Below, piece after piece: positions 1-5,981 of a stretch of DNA of 46,728 bases; position 1 is the first letter of the stretch, and every line of letters starts with the position of its first letter. The notes beneath the pieces are model-generated. The model ran no database searches. It saw only the letters and a list, made by a program, of their open reading frames with translations, and was not told the origin of the DNA. The position numbers and the translations under genes are program-made. The stretch is from Oscillospiraceae bacterium (GTDB lineage: Bacteria > Bacillota > Clostridia > Oscillospirales > Oscillospiraceae), in assembly GCA_016282135.1 (NCBI GenBank), contig JAEEKA010000091.1, positions 1 through 46,728 on the forward strand. The letters are read 5' to 3'.

Positions 1-134
1 GAGGAAGCAGACCCGTTTACGGGTAGCAAGTAACAGTCTCCTCGCAAGTGCCAGACCGTATATGCGCCTTCAGGCGCAGCTAGTAAAAAAGGGCTATGCC
101 CGAAAATGAAAAGCCCCCGGCTTAGCCGGGGGAT
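1..134 (+). mobile_element. Right end of a probable IS200/IS605 (TnpB-type) element, partial
   Basis: The first 33 bases read as the tail of an open frame (EEADPFTGSK then TAA). They are followed by a structured, gene-free stretch: a hairpin GCGCC-TTCA-GGCGC at 64-77, GGGC-TAT-GCCC at 91-101, and a strong hairpin at 114-132 (CCCCCGGC, loop TTA, GCCGGGGG). A stable C-run/G-run hairpin preceded by AAAG at the very end is the usual subterminal palindrome of IS605-family right ends, and the structured stretch between tnpB and that end is where the guide (omega) RNA scaffold lies. Most of the element is outside the window, so the TnpB identity is inferred from the end structure only. The alternative is an ordinary terminator after an unrelated gene. 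Confidence 0.5.
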
Positions 135-221
135 AATTACTGTAATGATGTGCGCCCGCGTCTCCAAACCTTCACCTGTATTTGCCTGTCCTCGCTGTCT
201 GTTCTTGTCTGCCGATTTTCA

Positions 222-250
222 TTGACAAGGGAGATGCCGCGTGCTATAAT
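222..250 (+). promoter_or_regulatory. SigA promoter of the 275-625 lipoprotein gene
   Basis: TTGACA at 222-227 and TATAAT at 245-250 are both perfect consensus hexamers separated by 17 bases. The gene's ribosome binding site begins only about 10 bases after the -10 box, so the leader is very short. Confidence 0.9.
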
Positions 251-274
251 GCCACGGGAAAGGAGGTGGAAACG

Positions 275-625
275 ATGAAGAAAGCGATGTCTGTTATTTC
301 CCTGATTCTGGTTCTTGTGATTGCTCTGAGCGTTTTCACTGCTTGCGACAGCGGCCCGAAGGACGCGGTTGCCGGTACCTGGAAGCAGACCGACAAGGTC
401 GACGGCAACTGGACCTGGACCTTCGACGGCAAGGGCAAGTGCACCCTGGAAGGCGAAACTACCGGCTTCAAGGGCGAAGGCACCTATAAGCTGGACGAGA
501 CCGCCAAGACGCTGACCGTCAACATTGAAGGCTGGAGCGCGGAAAAGGTGTTCAACTACACCCTGACCGACACCAACCTGGATATGGAAGAGACCTATGC
601 CAGCTACCACCTGGTCAAGCAGTAA
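275..625 (+). CDS. Small secreted lipoprotein, lipocalin/DUF-like beta fold
   Basis: 116-residue protein. The start at 275 is chosen because AAAGGAGGTGG precedes it by a good distance, while the longer reading upstream would overlap the promoter. Residues 1-26 form a lipoprotein signal peptide ending in the lipobox FTAC, so the mature protein begins at a diacylated Cys and is anchored outside the membrane. The mature part reads AGTWKQTDKVDG, then short alternating beta strands (WTWTFDGKGKC, GEGTYKLDE, TLTVNIEGW), as in lipocalin-like extracellular domains of small clostridial lipoproteins. No catalytic residues are apparent and the function is unknown. It stands alone, with its own promoter and terminator. 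Confidence 0.85.
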   Translation: MKKAMSVISLILVLVIALSVFTACDSGPKDAVAGTWKQTDKVDGNWTWTFDGKGKCTLEGETTGFKGEGTYKLDETAKTLTVNIEGWSAEKVFNYTLTDTNLDMEETYASYHLVKQ

Positions 626-641
626 TCTGAACATACACAGC

Positions 642-672
642 AAAAGGCACCCGGATTTTTCGGGTGCCTTTT
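642..672 (+). terminator. Rho-independent terminator after the lipoprotein gene
   Basis: 12-bp perfect stem AAAAGGCACCCG / CGGGTGCCTTTT with a 7-base loop, ending in the T run of the 3' arm. It starts 16 bases after the stop codon. Confidence 0.9.
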
Positions 673-718
673 GTCGTGAGGACAGAGCGGGCGGGGAACC
701 GTCCCTTGTCCTTCTTCA

Positions 719-937
719 TTACCTCCAAATGGATCCCCACGAACAATATGTGACCCCGGGCATATCCGGAAACTCCACGGACAGGACATATGCACTATCA
801 CGATGTGCATAGGCAATAAAAGCCTCTTTGATGACCTCACAAATCTCCTCTTCGGGAACACAAATCAATTCCTGAGGGGCGAGGATACACGCAATATCAA
901 ATACCTCTCTTATGCCAACCGTATTGTTTCCAGAAAC
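719..937 (-). pseudogene. C-terminal remnant of an unidentified protein
   Basis: About 73 codons remain open on the minus strand, ending SWGSIWR and a stop at 719. The composition looks like real protein (acidic helix PEEEICEVIKEAF, then SVEFPDMPGVTY) and unlike the adjoining repeat. Upstream, the frame runs straight into the REP-like palindrome at 942-1011, which supplies only the repetitive string REPSPDC. No start codon or ribosome binding site lies in the genuine part. It is best read as the 3' end of a gene whose 5' part was lost or replaced at the palindrome. The family is not recognised. Confidence 0.4.
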
Positions 938-941
938 AAAG

Positions 942-1011
942 CAATCGGGGGACGGTTCTCTGATTGGAACTGATGTCTGTTTTGTCAATCAGAGAACCGT
1001 CCCCCTGATTG
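942..1011. repeat. REP-like double palindrome (GGGGACGGTTCTC family), copy 1
   Basis: Two arms, 942-966 (core GGGGGACGGTTCTCTGATTG) and 986-1011 (its inverted form), flank the spacer GAACTGATGTCTGTTTTGT. Each arm starts with CAAT and ends with ATTG, and the whole unit can fold into a long hairpin. The same unit recurs at 2387-2456 and 3099-3167, and single arms at 1451-1475, 2255-2279, 3183-3207 and 3744-3768. Confidence 0.9.
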
Positions 1012-1017
1012 ACGAAT

Positions 1018-1235
1018 ACGATACTGCGTAGGGGCGCACATTGTGCGCCCGCGTCCCCGTAGCGCGGGCTATTAGCCCGCCGCACCGCTGGCGGTGCGAT
1101 TTGCCCCAGGCAAATCCACCACCGCTGCCCGCACCGCAAAACGAAACGCCGGCGGGCTGAATCCAGCCCACCGGTTGCGCTTATTTGGCTTGTTCCCCGG
1201 GAGGGCGATGGCCCTCCCGGGTGCTGTTTTTGCAG
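1018..1235. repeat. Cluster of short GC-rich palindromes
   Basis: No gene is supported here. The stretch is a string of consecutive hairpins: GGGGCGCACATTGTGCGCCC (about 1031-1050), AGCGCGGGCTATTAGCCCGC (about 1061-1080), GCACCGCTGGCGGTGC, ATTTGCCCCAGGCAAAT, CGGCGGGCTGAATCCAGCCC and CCCGGGAGGGCGATGGCCCT. The first unit recurs at 46310-46330 and in degraded form inside the coding sequence near 29280. This looks like a dispersed intergenic repeat family of the host genome. Confidence 0.7.
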
Positions 1236-1279
1236 AGAAATTGACGGATTCTGCCGGAAAATCATCGGAGAGTCAGTCT

Positions 1280-1310
1280 ACAGGGGTTAATACAGAGAAC
1301 CCTCCCCTGT
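1280..1310. repeat. Diverged REP-like palindrome
   Basis: ACAGGGGTTAATACAGAG followed by AACCCTCCCCTGT is an imperfect inverted repeat related to the GGGGACGGTTCTC family. It sits exactly where the RAYT remnant stops resembling a transposase. Confidence 0.55.
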
Positions 1311-1315
1311 CCTCG

Positions 1316-1405
1316 CTCGTCCTCAAAGATTTGCTGACAGTTTATTCCCCGGAGCATGACATGATAGATTCCACTCTCCGCACGTGTCCGCGCTTTCCTT
1401 GGCAT
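1316..1405 (-). pseudogene. 5' remnant of a REP-associated tyrosine transposase (RAYT, IS200-like Y1)
   Basis: From ATG at 1405 (minus strand) 30 codons read MPRKARTRAESGIYHVML followed by RGINCQQIFEDE. This is the characteristic N-terminus of RAYT proteins, the HUH-type single-strand transposases that mobilise REP palindromes. A proper ribosome binding site, GAGGTGA, lies 6 bases upstream. After FEDE the sequence turns into a REP-like palindrome (1280-1310) and the rest of the gene, including the HUH and catalytic Tyr, is missing. Active RAYTs are about 150-300 residues, so this copy is dead. It explains the palindrome family in this region. The reading frame is too short to show up as an ordinary ORF. 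Confidence 0.8.
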
Positions 1406-1450
1406 TTGTCATCACCTCACGAGCAGAATACCATGTGGAATCCTTTTTGT

Positions 1451-1475
1451 CAATCAGAGAACCGTCCCCTGATTG
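1451..1475. repeat. REP-like single palindrome arm
   Basis: CAATCAGAGAACCGTCCCCT then GATTG: one inverted arm of the family, 25 bases, directly downstream of the HEAT-like gene that ends at 1484. Confidence 0.85.
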
Positions 1476-1483
1476 GACGGTCC

Positions 1484-2236
1484 TCATTTCGGGTATATCT
1501 TCTTTATCGCTTTCTGCGCCGCCATTCGAAGATTTTGATCGTCAGAAACAAGATATTTCTGAACATTCGCTATATTCTCTCTCGACGGGTAGTAGACAGA
1601 AGCGGCTATGGCAAAAAACAGCAGTTCCTTTCTCATAGATGACACTGGAGGAAAGAAATCTGCTGAATCCTCCGGAAGCCCAAATTCTTGCGCAGTAATT
1701 TTCGTCGGATTAAAATATCGACCTAATTGTGCTTCCACGGCAGAAGATTTCCAGGAAGCAAGCATCCTCATGGTGAAAGGAAGATAGATGACGTCCCTTG
1801 GATACGCAACGAATGATTCCAACTCCGTTTTTAACTTTTTGGGCTTTAGTTTTTTCAGCGCATTGTCATATCTTACGTAAATATATGCTGACGAAGGTTT
1901 ATCTTTCCCGGAAATATATTCCGGAGAATTCTTAAAGCGGAGATATCCATTGAGGATGATTCTCGCGTCAGGGAAGTTTTTGTCATATAGTAATTGCGGA
2001 AGAAGAAACGCTCGCACGCCCTCTGAATGAAATCGGTCAAAGTATTCCAAAACAATCTTGCTTGCGTTGGGAGTCAAACGATTCGCTATTTCACAAAGAT
2101 AATGATAGCTTGAACCACATTGATCGTTTATCTTTTCAAACATTTCTCGCAGCAGGCTTCCATCTATTTCATCATAAACATAATCAATTTTTGCGAGTTC
2201 TTTGTTGATTCGATCCTGAACCATTTTTGTGTACAT
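1484..2236 (-). CDS. HEAT-like alpha-helical protein, possible immunity protein
   Basis: 250-residue cytoplasmic protein starting MYTKMVQDR. ATG at 2236 is preferred over the upstream non-ATG start because AGAGGTG sits just before it and the longer form would run into the palindrome. There is no signal peptide or membrane segment. The sequence is a run of amphipathic helices, and the last 60 residues (VYYPSRENIANVQKYLVSDD then QNLRMAAQKAIKKIYPK) look like a HEAT/ARM-type repeat. Such all-helical proteins are common among orphan immunity genes of polymorphic toxin loci, and the neighbouring DUF5071-like genes support that reading, but no toxin is adjacent to this one. Codon use is clearly more AT-rich than in the flanking genes, suggesting acquisition. 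Function unproven. Confidence 0.75.
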   Translation of the reverse strand: MYTKMVQDRINKELAKIDYVYDEIDGSLLREMFEKINDQCGSSYHYLCEIANRLTPNASKIVLEYFDRFHSEGVRAFLLPQLLYDKNFPDARIILNGYLRFKNSPEYISGKDKPSSAYIYVRYDNALKKLKPKKLKTELESFVAYPRDVIYLPFTMRMLASWKSSAVEAQLGRYFNPTKITAQEFGLPEDSADFFPPVSSMRKELLFFAIAASVYYPSRENIANVQKYLVSDDQNLRMAAQKAIKKIYPK

Positions 2237-2249
2237 ATCTGCACCTCTA

Positions 2250-2383
2250 CCAAACAATCAGGGGACGGTTCTCTGATTGACTGATTGTTCTCAGCTATTC
2301 GGCGTTCTGTATAACATAAAACGTCATTCCTGTTAGTCGACTGATCGGCCTTACCGACAAGCCAGATTTTTTTAGTTTGTGGA
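2250..2383. repeat. 134-bp direct duplication, copy A
   Basis: This block is identical base for base, by eye, to 3739-3872. It begins with a REP-like arm (2255-2279), continues through CTGATTGTTCTCAGCTATTC and ends TTTTTTTAGTTTGTGGA. In both places it lies immediately upstream of a minus-strand gene (starts at 2236 and 3727), so it may carry their promoter or be what spread them. Read on the minus strand it is open for about 44 codons (PQTKKIWLVGKADQSTNRND...), possibly a captured C-terminal coding fragment. Confidence 0.9.
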
Positions 2384-2386
2384 CAG

Positions 2387-2456
2387 CAATCGGGGGACGG
2401 TTCTCTGATTGGAACTGATGTCTGTTTTGTCAATCACAGAACCGTCCCCCTGATTG
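2387..2456. repeat. REP-like double palindrome, copy 2
   Basis: Same architecture and spacer as 942-1011, with one arm carrying CACAGAACC instead of CAGAGAACC. It abuts the end of duplication copy A. Confidence 0.9.
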
Positions 2457-2510
2457 ACAAGAAACCGTTCCCAATCCTCATGTGCTTGATTCCGCGATAA
2501 TTTCGACGGT

Positions 2511-2930
2511 TCACTGCCCCAAGTTTTCCATTTGCTGTTCATCGTAGAAGATTCTCAGCTCACAAAGTGTCATCAGCCAATTAATCTTATCGAGCGCATT
2601 TGCTTCCCGAATTTTTTCTTTCAAAAAGAGATGCAACTTGCTATCCGCTCTATATTCTTTCAAGCGTTCGAGAATTATCTCTGCCCCCGGCCAATTCATA
2701 TCTTCTACCCACGAGAGTAAAAATGGAAGGTATGGTTGAAGTTCCCGATCAGACCGTTTTTCCAAAATCCTTGCACAGTTATCCCAAACATTTTTATTAA
2801 AATGTTCGCTTAACGGCTGAAGGAACACATTAATGCACTCGACATCTTTTGCAAGATCGCGTCCCTTTTCCTGCTCGGATTGAGGATTGTTCCAATCCAA
2901 AAGACGCATAATAGAATCGATATCTGCCAT
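2511..2930 (-). CDS. DUF5071-like protein, probable toxin immunity protein (paralog 1)
   Basis: 139 residues from ATG at 2930, which follows GAGGTG by 5 bases; the slightly longer form lacks such a site. The mark is LPFLLSWVEDMNWPGAEIIL at about 60-85, matching the W(L/V)(Q/E)DMN(W/H)PGA signature of DUF5071 proteins, a small cytoplasmic helical family often found as immunity or orphan genes in polymorphic toxin loci. It has no membrane segment. It is a paralog of the protein at 3308-3727, with the same length and shared motifs (NVWDNCARIL / SVWENCAKVI). The stop of a toxin-like fragment (2945-3097) lies only 14 bases upstream on the same strand, the usual toxin-then-immunity order. Base composition is AT-rich for this window. 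Confidence 0.75.
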   Translation of the reverse strand: MADIDSIMRLLDWNNPQSEQEKGRDLAKDVECINVFLQPLSEHFNKNVWDNCARILEKRSDRELQPYLPFLLSWVEDMNWPGAEIILERLKEYRADSKLHLFLKEKIREANALDKINWLMTLCELRIFYDEQQMENLGQ

Positions 2931-2944
2931 ATTGCACCTCATTT

Positions 2945-3097
2945 CTATTTATACTTTATACATAACTTGATAAGTGCTTGCGTCCAAGGAGAATTAACGC
3001 CTTGACTAGCCCATGTATACGTATCTGTGCCGATTGGGTAGACACTAACGTGATTGGGCCCATCTATTTCGGCGTAAAACATTCCAGAACTGTTAAA
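2945..3097 (-). pseudogene. C-terminal fragment of a possible polymorphic-type toxin
   Basis: A 50-codon open stretch on the minus strand reads FNSSGMFYAEIDGPNHVSVY then PIGTDTYTWASQGVNSPWTQ and ends ALIKLCIKYK with TAG at 2945. It has good coding character but no start: its 5' side ends abruptly in the REP-like unit at 3099-3167, where the frame closes. It sits 14 bases upstream of a DUF5071-like immunity-type gene. I read it as the tail of a secreted toxin whose body was lost at the palindrome. This rests on gene order and sequence texture, not on a recognised toxin fold. Confidence 0.5.
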
Positions 3098-3098
3098 G

Positions 3099-3207
3099 CA
3101 ATCGGGGGACGGTTCTCAGATTGGAACTGATGTCTGTTTTGTCAATCACAGAACCGTCCCCTGATTGTGCCCTGATTGTGGTCAATCACAGAACCGTCCC
3201 CTGATTG
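3099..3207. repeat. REP-like array: one double palindrome plus an extra arm
   Basis: A double unit at 3099-3167 is followed by partial tandem pieces (TGCCCTGATTGTGGT) and another arm at 3183-3207, then TCTCCCTGATTGTC. The slipped TGATTG pieces suggest local tandem duplication. The remainder up to 3307 holds no gene that I can see. Confidence 0.85.
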
Positions 3208-3307
3208 TCTCCCTGATTGTCTGCCCAATTCCTGTAAAAATCATTCTCTGTTTCTCTCAAGTGCCTCTTGACTATTATTTTTCAGACTGTGTTTTTTCAG
3301 ACTCAGT

Positions 3308-3727
3308 TCAGAGAATTGGATGATGATGTAGCTGTTCATAATCTTGCTTGAACGCTAAAAGCCAGTGAACCCATGACTTGTCATTTAATGCTTGCGATTG
3401 ATTCAAGCTCACTTGAAAAGAATATGCGATCCTTTCTAATGGCATTTCTAACAAGCGGTTGTAGATAACCTCTGCACCAGGGTGATTCATGTCCTGAAGC
3501 CATTCAAACATTTTCAAAACATAACGCTCCAGAGTCTCGTCACTTTTGCTCGCAATTACTTTTGCGCAATTTTCCCAGACTGATTTACACTCCATTGGTT
3601 GAATTGGAATTGGTTGAAATAAAACAGACAGATATTTGATTTGTTGGGCTTCCATAATCCCTTCTTGTTGCGTTTTATCATCTCGATCCCATGATAACAT
3701 CCAAAAAATTTGATCAATACTTGTCAT
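3308..3727 (-). CDS. DUF5071-like protein, probable toxin immunity protein (paralog 2)
   Basis: 139 residues starting MTSIDQIFWMLSW at ATG 3727; a TTG-started form 5 codons longer is possible, since the nearest purine-rich stretch (GGGGAAT) is weak. The DUF5071-type signature appears as KMFEWLQDMNHPGAEVIYNR. It aligns end to end with the 2511-2930 protein: same length, opening helix (SIDQIFWMLSWD / DIDSIMRLLDWN), SVWENCAK and WLQDMN(W/H)PGAE. No toxin-like remnant is visible upstream; instead duplication copy B (3739-3872) begins 12 bases before the start. An orphan immunity gene is the likeliest reading. Like its paralog it is AT-richer than the genes on either side. Confidence 0.75.
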   Translation of the reverse strand: MTSIDQIFWMLSWDRDDKTQQEGIMEAQQIKYLSVLFQPIPIQPMECKSVWENCAKVIASKSDETLERYVLKMFEWLQDMNHPGAEVIYNRLLEMPLERIAYSFQVSLNQSQALNDKSWVHWLLAFKQDYEQLHHHPIL

Positions 3728-3738
3728 TTTTTTATTCC

Positions 3739-3872
3739 CCAAACAATCAGGGGACGGTTCTCTGATTGACTGATTGTTCTCAGCTATTCGGCGTTCTGTA
3801 TAACATAAAACGTCATTCCTGTTAGTCGACTGATCGGCCTTACCGACAAGCCAGATTTTTTTAGTTTGTGGA
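3739..3872. repeat. 134-bp direct duplication, copy B
   Basis: Identical to 2250-2383 (offset 1489). It contains a REP-like arm at 3744-3768 and lies directly upstream of the minus-strand gene starting at 3727. Confidence 0.9.
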
Positions 3873-3907
3873 TGTGGAACACAGGGGACGGTCCCCTGTG
3901 TTCCACA
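3873..3907. repeat. Perfect 16-bp inverted repeat, second palindrome type
   Basis: TGTGGAACACAGGGGA, loop CGG, TCCCCTGTGTTCCACA. The GGGGACGGTCCCC core resembles the REP family but the flanks differ (AACACA instead of CAATCA). A second hairpin (TCCCGGAATTTATTCCGGGGA, about 3911-3930) follows and overlaps the stop of the next minus-strand gene, so the pair may also act as its terminator. Confidence 0.85.
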
Positions 3908-3919
3908 TAGTCCCGGAAT

Positions 3920-4852
3920 TTATTCCGGGGACGCTCCGGCAAGAAAGGCGCTCAGCCTTTCCCCGTGGTTCTGGCTGTGGATCAGTCTGCCGGCGTTGTG
4001 GGTCCGGAGATAGGAGACGGCGGGGCAGCGCATGACGGCCATCCGGCACAGGGGCTTTTGGGCCAACTGTTCCTCGCTCATCCAGATGATCTCCCGGTGG
4101 GGGCCCATGGCCTCCATGGCCAGCTCCAGGCGGAAGGTGAAGACCGGCTGGGCTTCCTCATAGCGGTAGAGGTAGGTGGCAGCGGCGTCGCCGGTTTCCA
4201 GTTCCACGGCGCAGCGCCCGGGGGCAAAGGCGGCGTTCCAGGACAGCTCCCGCTGGGTGGTTCGGAACAGGCCGGGGTGGGGGAAGTCCGGCTTGGAGCC
4301 GACGCAGGAAAGCAGGGCAGAACGCTCTTTTTTGGTTCTGCCCATGCACTGTATGGCCCGTTCCGCGAAGGGCTTGGTGTCATAGCCCATCCGGCCCACG
4401 GTGTAGACCGTGCCGTCGAAGAGGCTCAAGCGGATCAAATACCCGTCCAACAGGATTTGATCGGTAAAGCAGAGGGGAATCCGGACGGCAAAGCAGTTGG
4501 GGGGCAGGATTACCACCGCGTCGGGGTACAGCTCGATCTTTCCCCGCCCGCTGTCCCCGGGAAGCTGATATTCCCCCTCGCAGGACATCAGGGGAGCGCC
4601 CTCCACAAACAGGGCTTCCAGGCTTCGGGCGGCAAAGGCGCCGGAGAGCTCCTCCCAAAAGCCGTCATAGGAAAAGCCCAGCATGGAAATCTCGATCCGC
4701 TCGCCGGAGAGCAGGTCCGCAAGAACCCGATGATTCAGGGGAACCAGGGCCCGGAACTCTGCGTAGTCGATGAAGCGGCTGCCGATCCGCAGGCCCTCCC
4801 GTTCTACGGAGAGCTGGGTCTCGCCTCCCAGGGCGCAGCCTCGGTAGTTCAT
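3920..4852 (-). CDS. Conserved hypothetical protein paired with a zinc-ribbon protein
   Basis: 310 residues from ATG at 4852, which overlaps the upstream gene's stop as ATGA, showing translational coupling. It is cytoplasmic, with no signal peptide or membrane helix. The N-terminal part (MNYRGCALGGETQLSVEREG then LRIGSRFIDYAEFRALVPLN) resembles the PH-like beta barrels that bacterial zinc-ribbon or membrane-trafficking proteins carry, and a similar strand pattern recurs after about residue 110 (GRGKIELYPDAVVILPPNCF). A tandem PH-like arrangement is my inference. I do not recognise a named family. Its coupling to the multi-zinc-ribbon gene argues for a shared complex. The stop lies inside a hairpin. 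Confidence 0.75.
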   Translation of the reverse strand: MNYRGCALGGETQLSVEREGLRIGSRFIDYAEFRALVPLNHRVLADLLSGERIEISMLGFSYDGFWEELSGAFAARSLEALFVEGAPLMSCEGEYQLPGDSGRGKIELYPDAVVILPPNCFAVRIPLCFTDQILLDGYLIRLSLFDGTVYTVGRMGYDTKPFAERAIQCMGRTKKERSALLSCVGSKPDFPHPGLFRTTQRELSWNAAFAPGRCAVELETGDAAATYLYRYEEAQPVFTFRLELAMEAMGPHREIIWMSEEQLAQKPLCRMAVMRCPAVSYLRTHNAGRLIHSQNHGERLSAFLAGASPE

Positions 4853-5595
4853 AGCTTCGTGCCGCACTGGCCGCAGAATTTCATTCCGGGCTCGTTTTCA
4901 TAGCCGCAGCCGGGGCACTTGCCGCTCTTCTGCATGGGAGAGCCGCACTCGCCGCAGAATTTCAGCCCCAGGGCCACCTCTGCGCCGCAGTTGGGGCAGC
5001 GGTTGGTGCCGATGGGGGAGCCGCAGTAGTTGCAGAACTTTCCGCTGCCCGCGGGCTTGCCGCACTTGGGGCAGACGGTGGTGCGGGTCTCGATCTTGCC
5101 CTGCCAGACCGTGGCGGTCTCCGCCGCCTCGTCGATGTTCCGCTGCATGGCCTTGTTCCGGGCCTGGGCCACGTAGCTGGCCTCCCGGGGCGCGCAGTCG
5201 ATGCACAGGCCGTCCTCCTCGTTCCAGCAGCTGGGGCAGACCCACTTGTTGCAGGAGGGGCAGCGGGTAAACTGGGAGCGGACCTCCGCCTGGGCCGCGT
5301 CGAAGGAGGTCTCATACTCCTTGCGCCATTCCGGGGACTGGCCGCTGAAGCGGTCGCCCACCAGGTCGCTGCCCCGCTCTACGGCCCAGCCCAATTCGCT
5401 GGCCTTTCCCCCCAGCAAATTGCCGAAGGTGGAGGCAAAACGGCCCAGACGCTGGGACTTCTGCCGCTGGTCGTAGGTGGAGGAGGGACGGAAGGTGCTG
5501 AGGAAGCCGTTGCCGCAGCAGTCGCAGTAGAACTCAAACTGGAAGCCTGCGTCCGTGGAGCGGTCGTTGTAGTTTCTGGTAAATGAATGAAGCAT
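4849..5595 (-). CDS. Multi-zinc-ribbon protein
   Basis: 248 residues from ATG at 5595, preceded by GGGAGGAAATAATT. It contains at least five Cys pairs or ribbons: CDCCGNGF near the N-terminus, CPSCNKWVCPSCWNEEDG in the middle followed by CIDCAP, and three C-terminal short ribbons (CPKCGKPAGSGKFCNYCG, CPNCGAEVALGLKFCGECG, CPGCGYENEPGMKFCGQCG). These are DZANK/zinc-ribbon-type rubredoxin knuckles that bind structural Zn and usually mediate protein contacts. The stretch after residue 30 has Gly/Ala-rich helices without Cys. It is the first gene of a two-gene operon with a perfect consensus promoter. The molecular role is unknown. Confidence 0.85.
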   Translation of the reverse strand: MLHSFTRNYNDRSTDAGFQFEFYCDCCGNGFLSTFRPSSTYDQRQKSQRLGRFASTFGNLLGGKASELGWAVERGSDLVGDRFSGQSPEWRKEYETSFDAAQAEVRSQFTRCPSCNKWVCPSCWNEEDGLCIDCAPREASYVAQARNKAMQRNIDEAAETATVWQGKIETRTTVCPKCGKPAGSGKFCNYCGSPIGTNRCPNCGAEVALGLKFCGECGSPMQKSGKCPGCGYENEPGMKFCGQCGTKL

Positions 5596-5643
5596 AATTA
5601 TTTCCTCCCAATTTATTTGAATGGTTTGCGATTTCTTCTGAAT

Positions 5644-5672
5644 ATTATACAAAAGAACGGCGTTTTTGTCAA
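5644..5672 (-). promoter_or_regulatory. SigA promoter of the zinc-ribbon operon
   Basis: On the minus strand TTGACA (5667-5672) and TATAAT (5644-5649) are perfect hexamers with a 17-base spacer, about 50 bases before the start at 5595. Confidence 0.9.
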
Positions 5673-5841
5673 TTCAATCTCTTCCAAACAAGCCGTTTTT
5701 ATCTGCGATGTCAATTGATGTGAACCACGACTCAAAAAATGATAAGCGTCGGGGGAGGCTCCGGATGGGGTGTTCAAACCAGGCGGCGTTATGGTCGAAG
5801 CCCAGGTAGGGTGGGGCGAATGGGTTTCCGGATACGGAAAG

Positions 5842-5882
5842 GAAGAATCCCCGCTCGAAAAACGAGCGGGGGTTCTTCTTCT
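5842..5882. terminator. Strong hairpin, probable terminator for the 5982-6563 gene
   Basis: A 16-bp stem (GAAGAATCCCCGCTCG with loop AAAAA) has T-rich sequence on both sides. The better T tract is on the plus strand, though the only supported gene reading into it is the minus-strand lipoprotein ending at 5982. A second hairpin, CCGCCACCCCTTCC / GGAAGGGGTGGCGG at about 5899-5925, lies between. The rest of 5673-5981 holds nothing else I can support. Confidence 0.65.
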
Positions 5883-5981
5883 TTTCGGATATTGACCGCC
5901 ACCCCTTCCCGGAGGGAAGGGGTGGCGGGAAGTGTGGGTTATGCCCACGCTGTTTTAGCTATATAATTGGGAATTATGTAA

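Noticed and set aside
1094-1642. 182-codon plus-strand frame
   Set aside because: Runs through palindromes and over the RAYT remnant on the other strand; low coding character.
2164-2433. 89-codon minus-strand frame
   Set aside because: Made of palindromes and the duplicated block; described as repeat and not as a gene.
942-3207. CRISPR array
   Set aside because: Repeats are palindromic units at irregular distances with genes between them; there are no unique spacers of even length and no cas genes.
5739-5966. 75-codon plus-strand frame
   Set aside because: Consists of terminator and hairpin sequence; no ribosome binding site.
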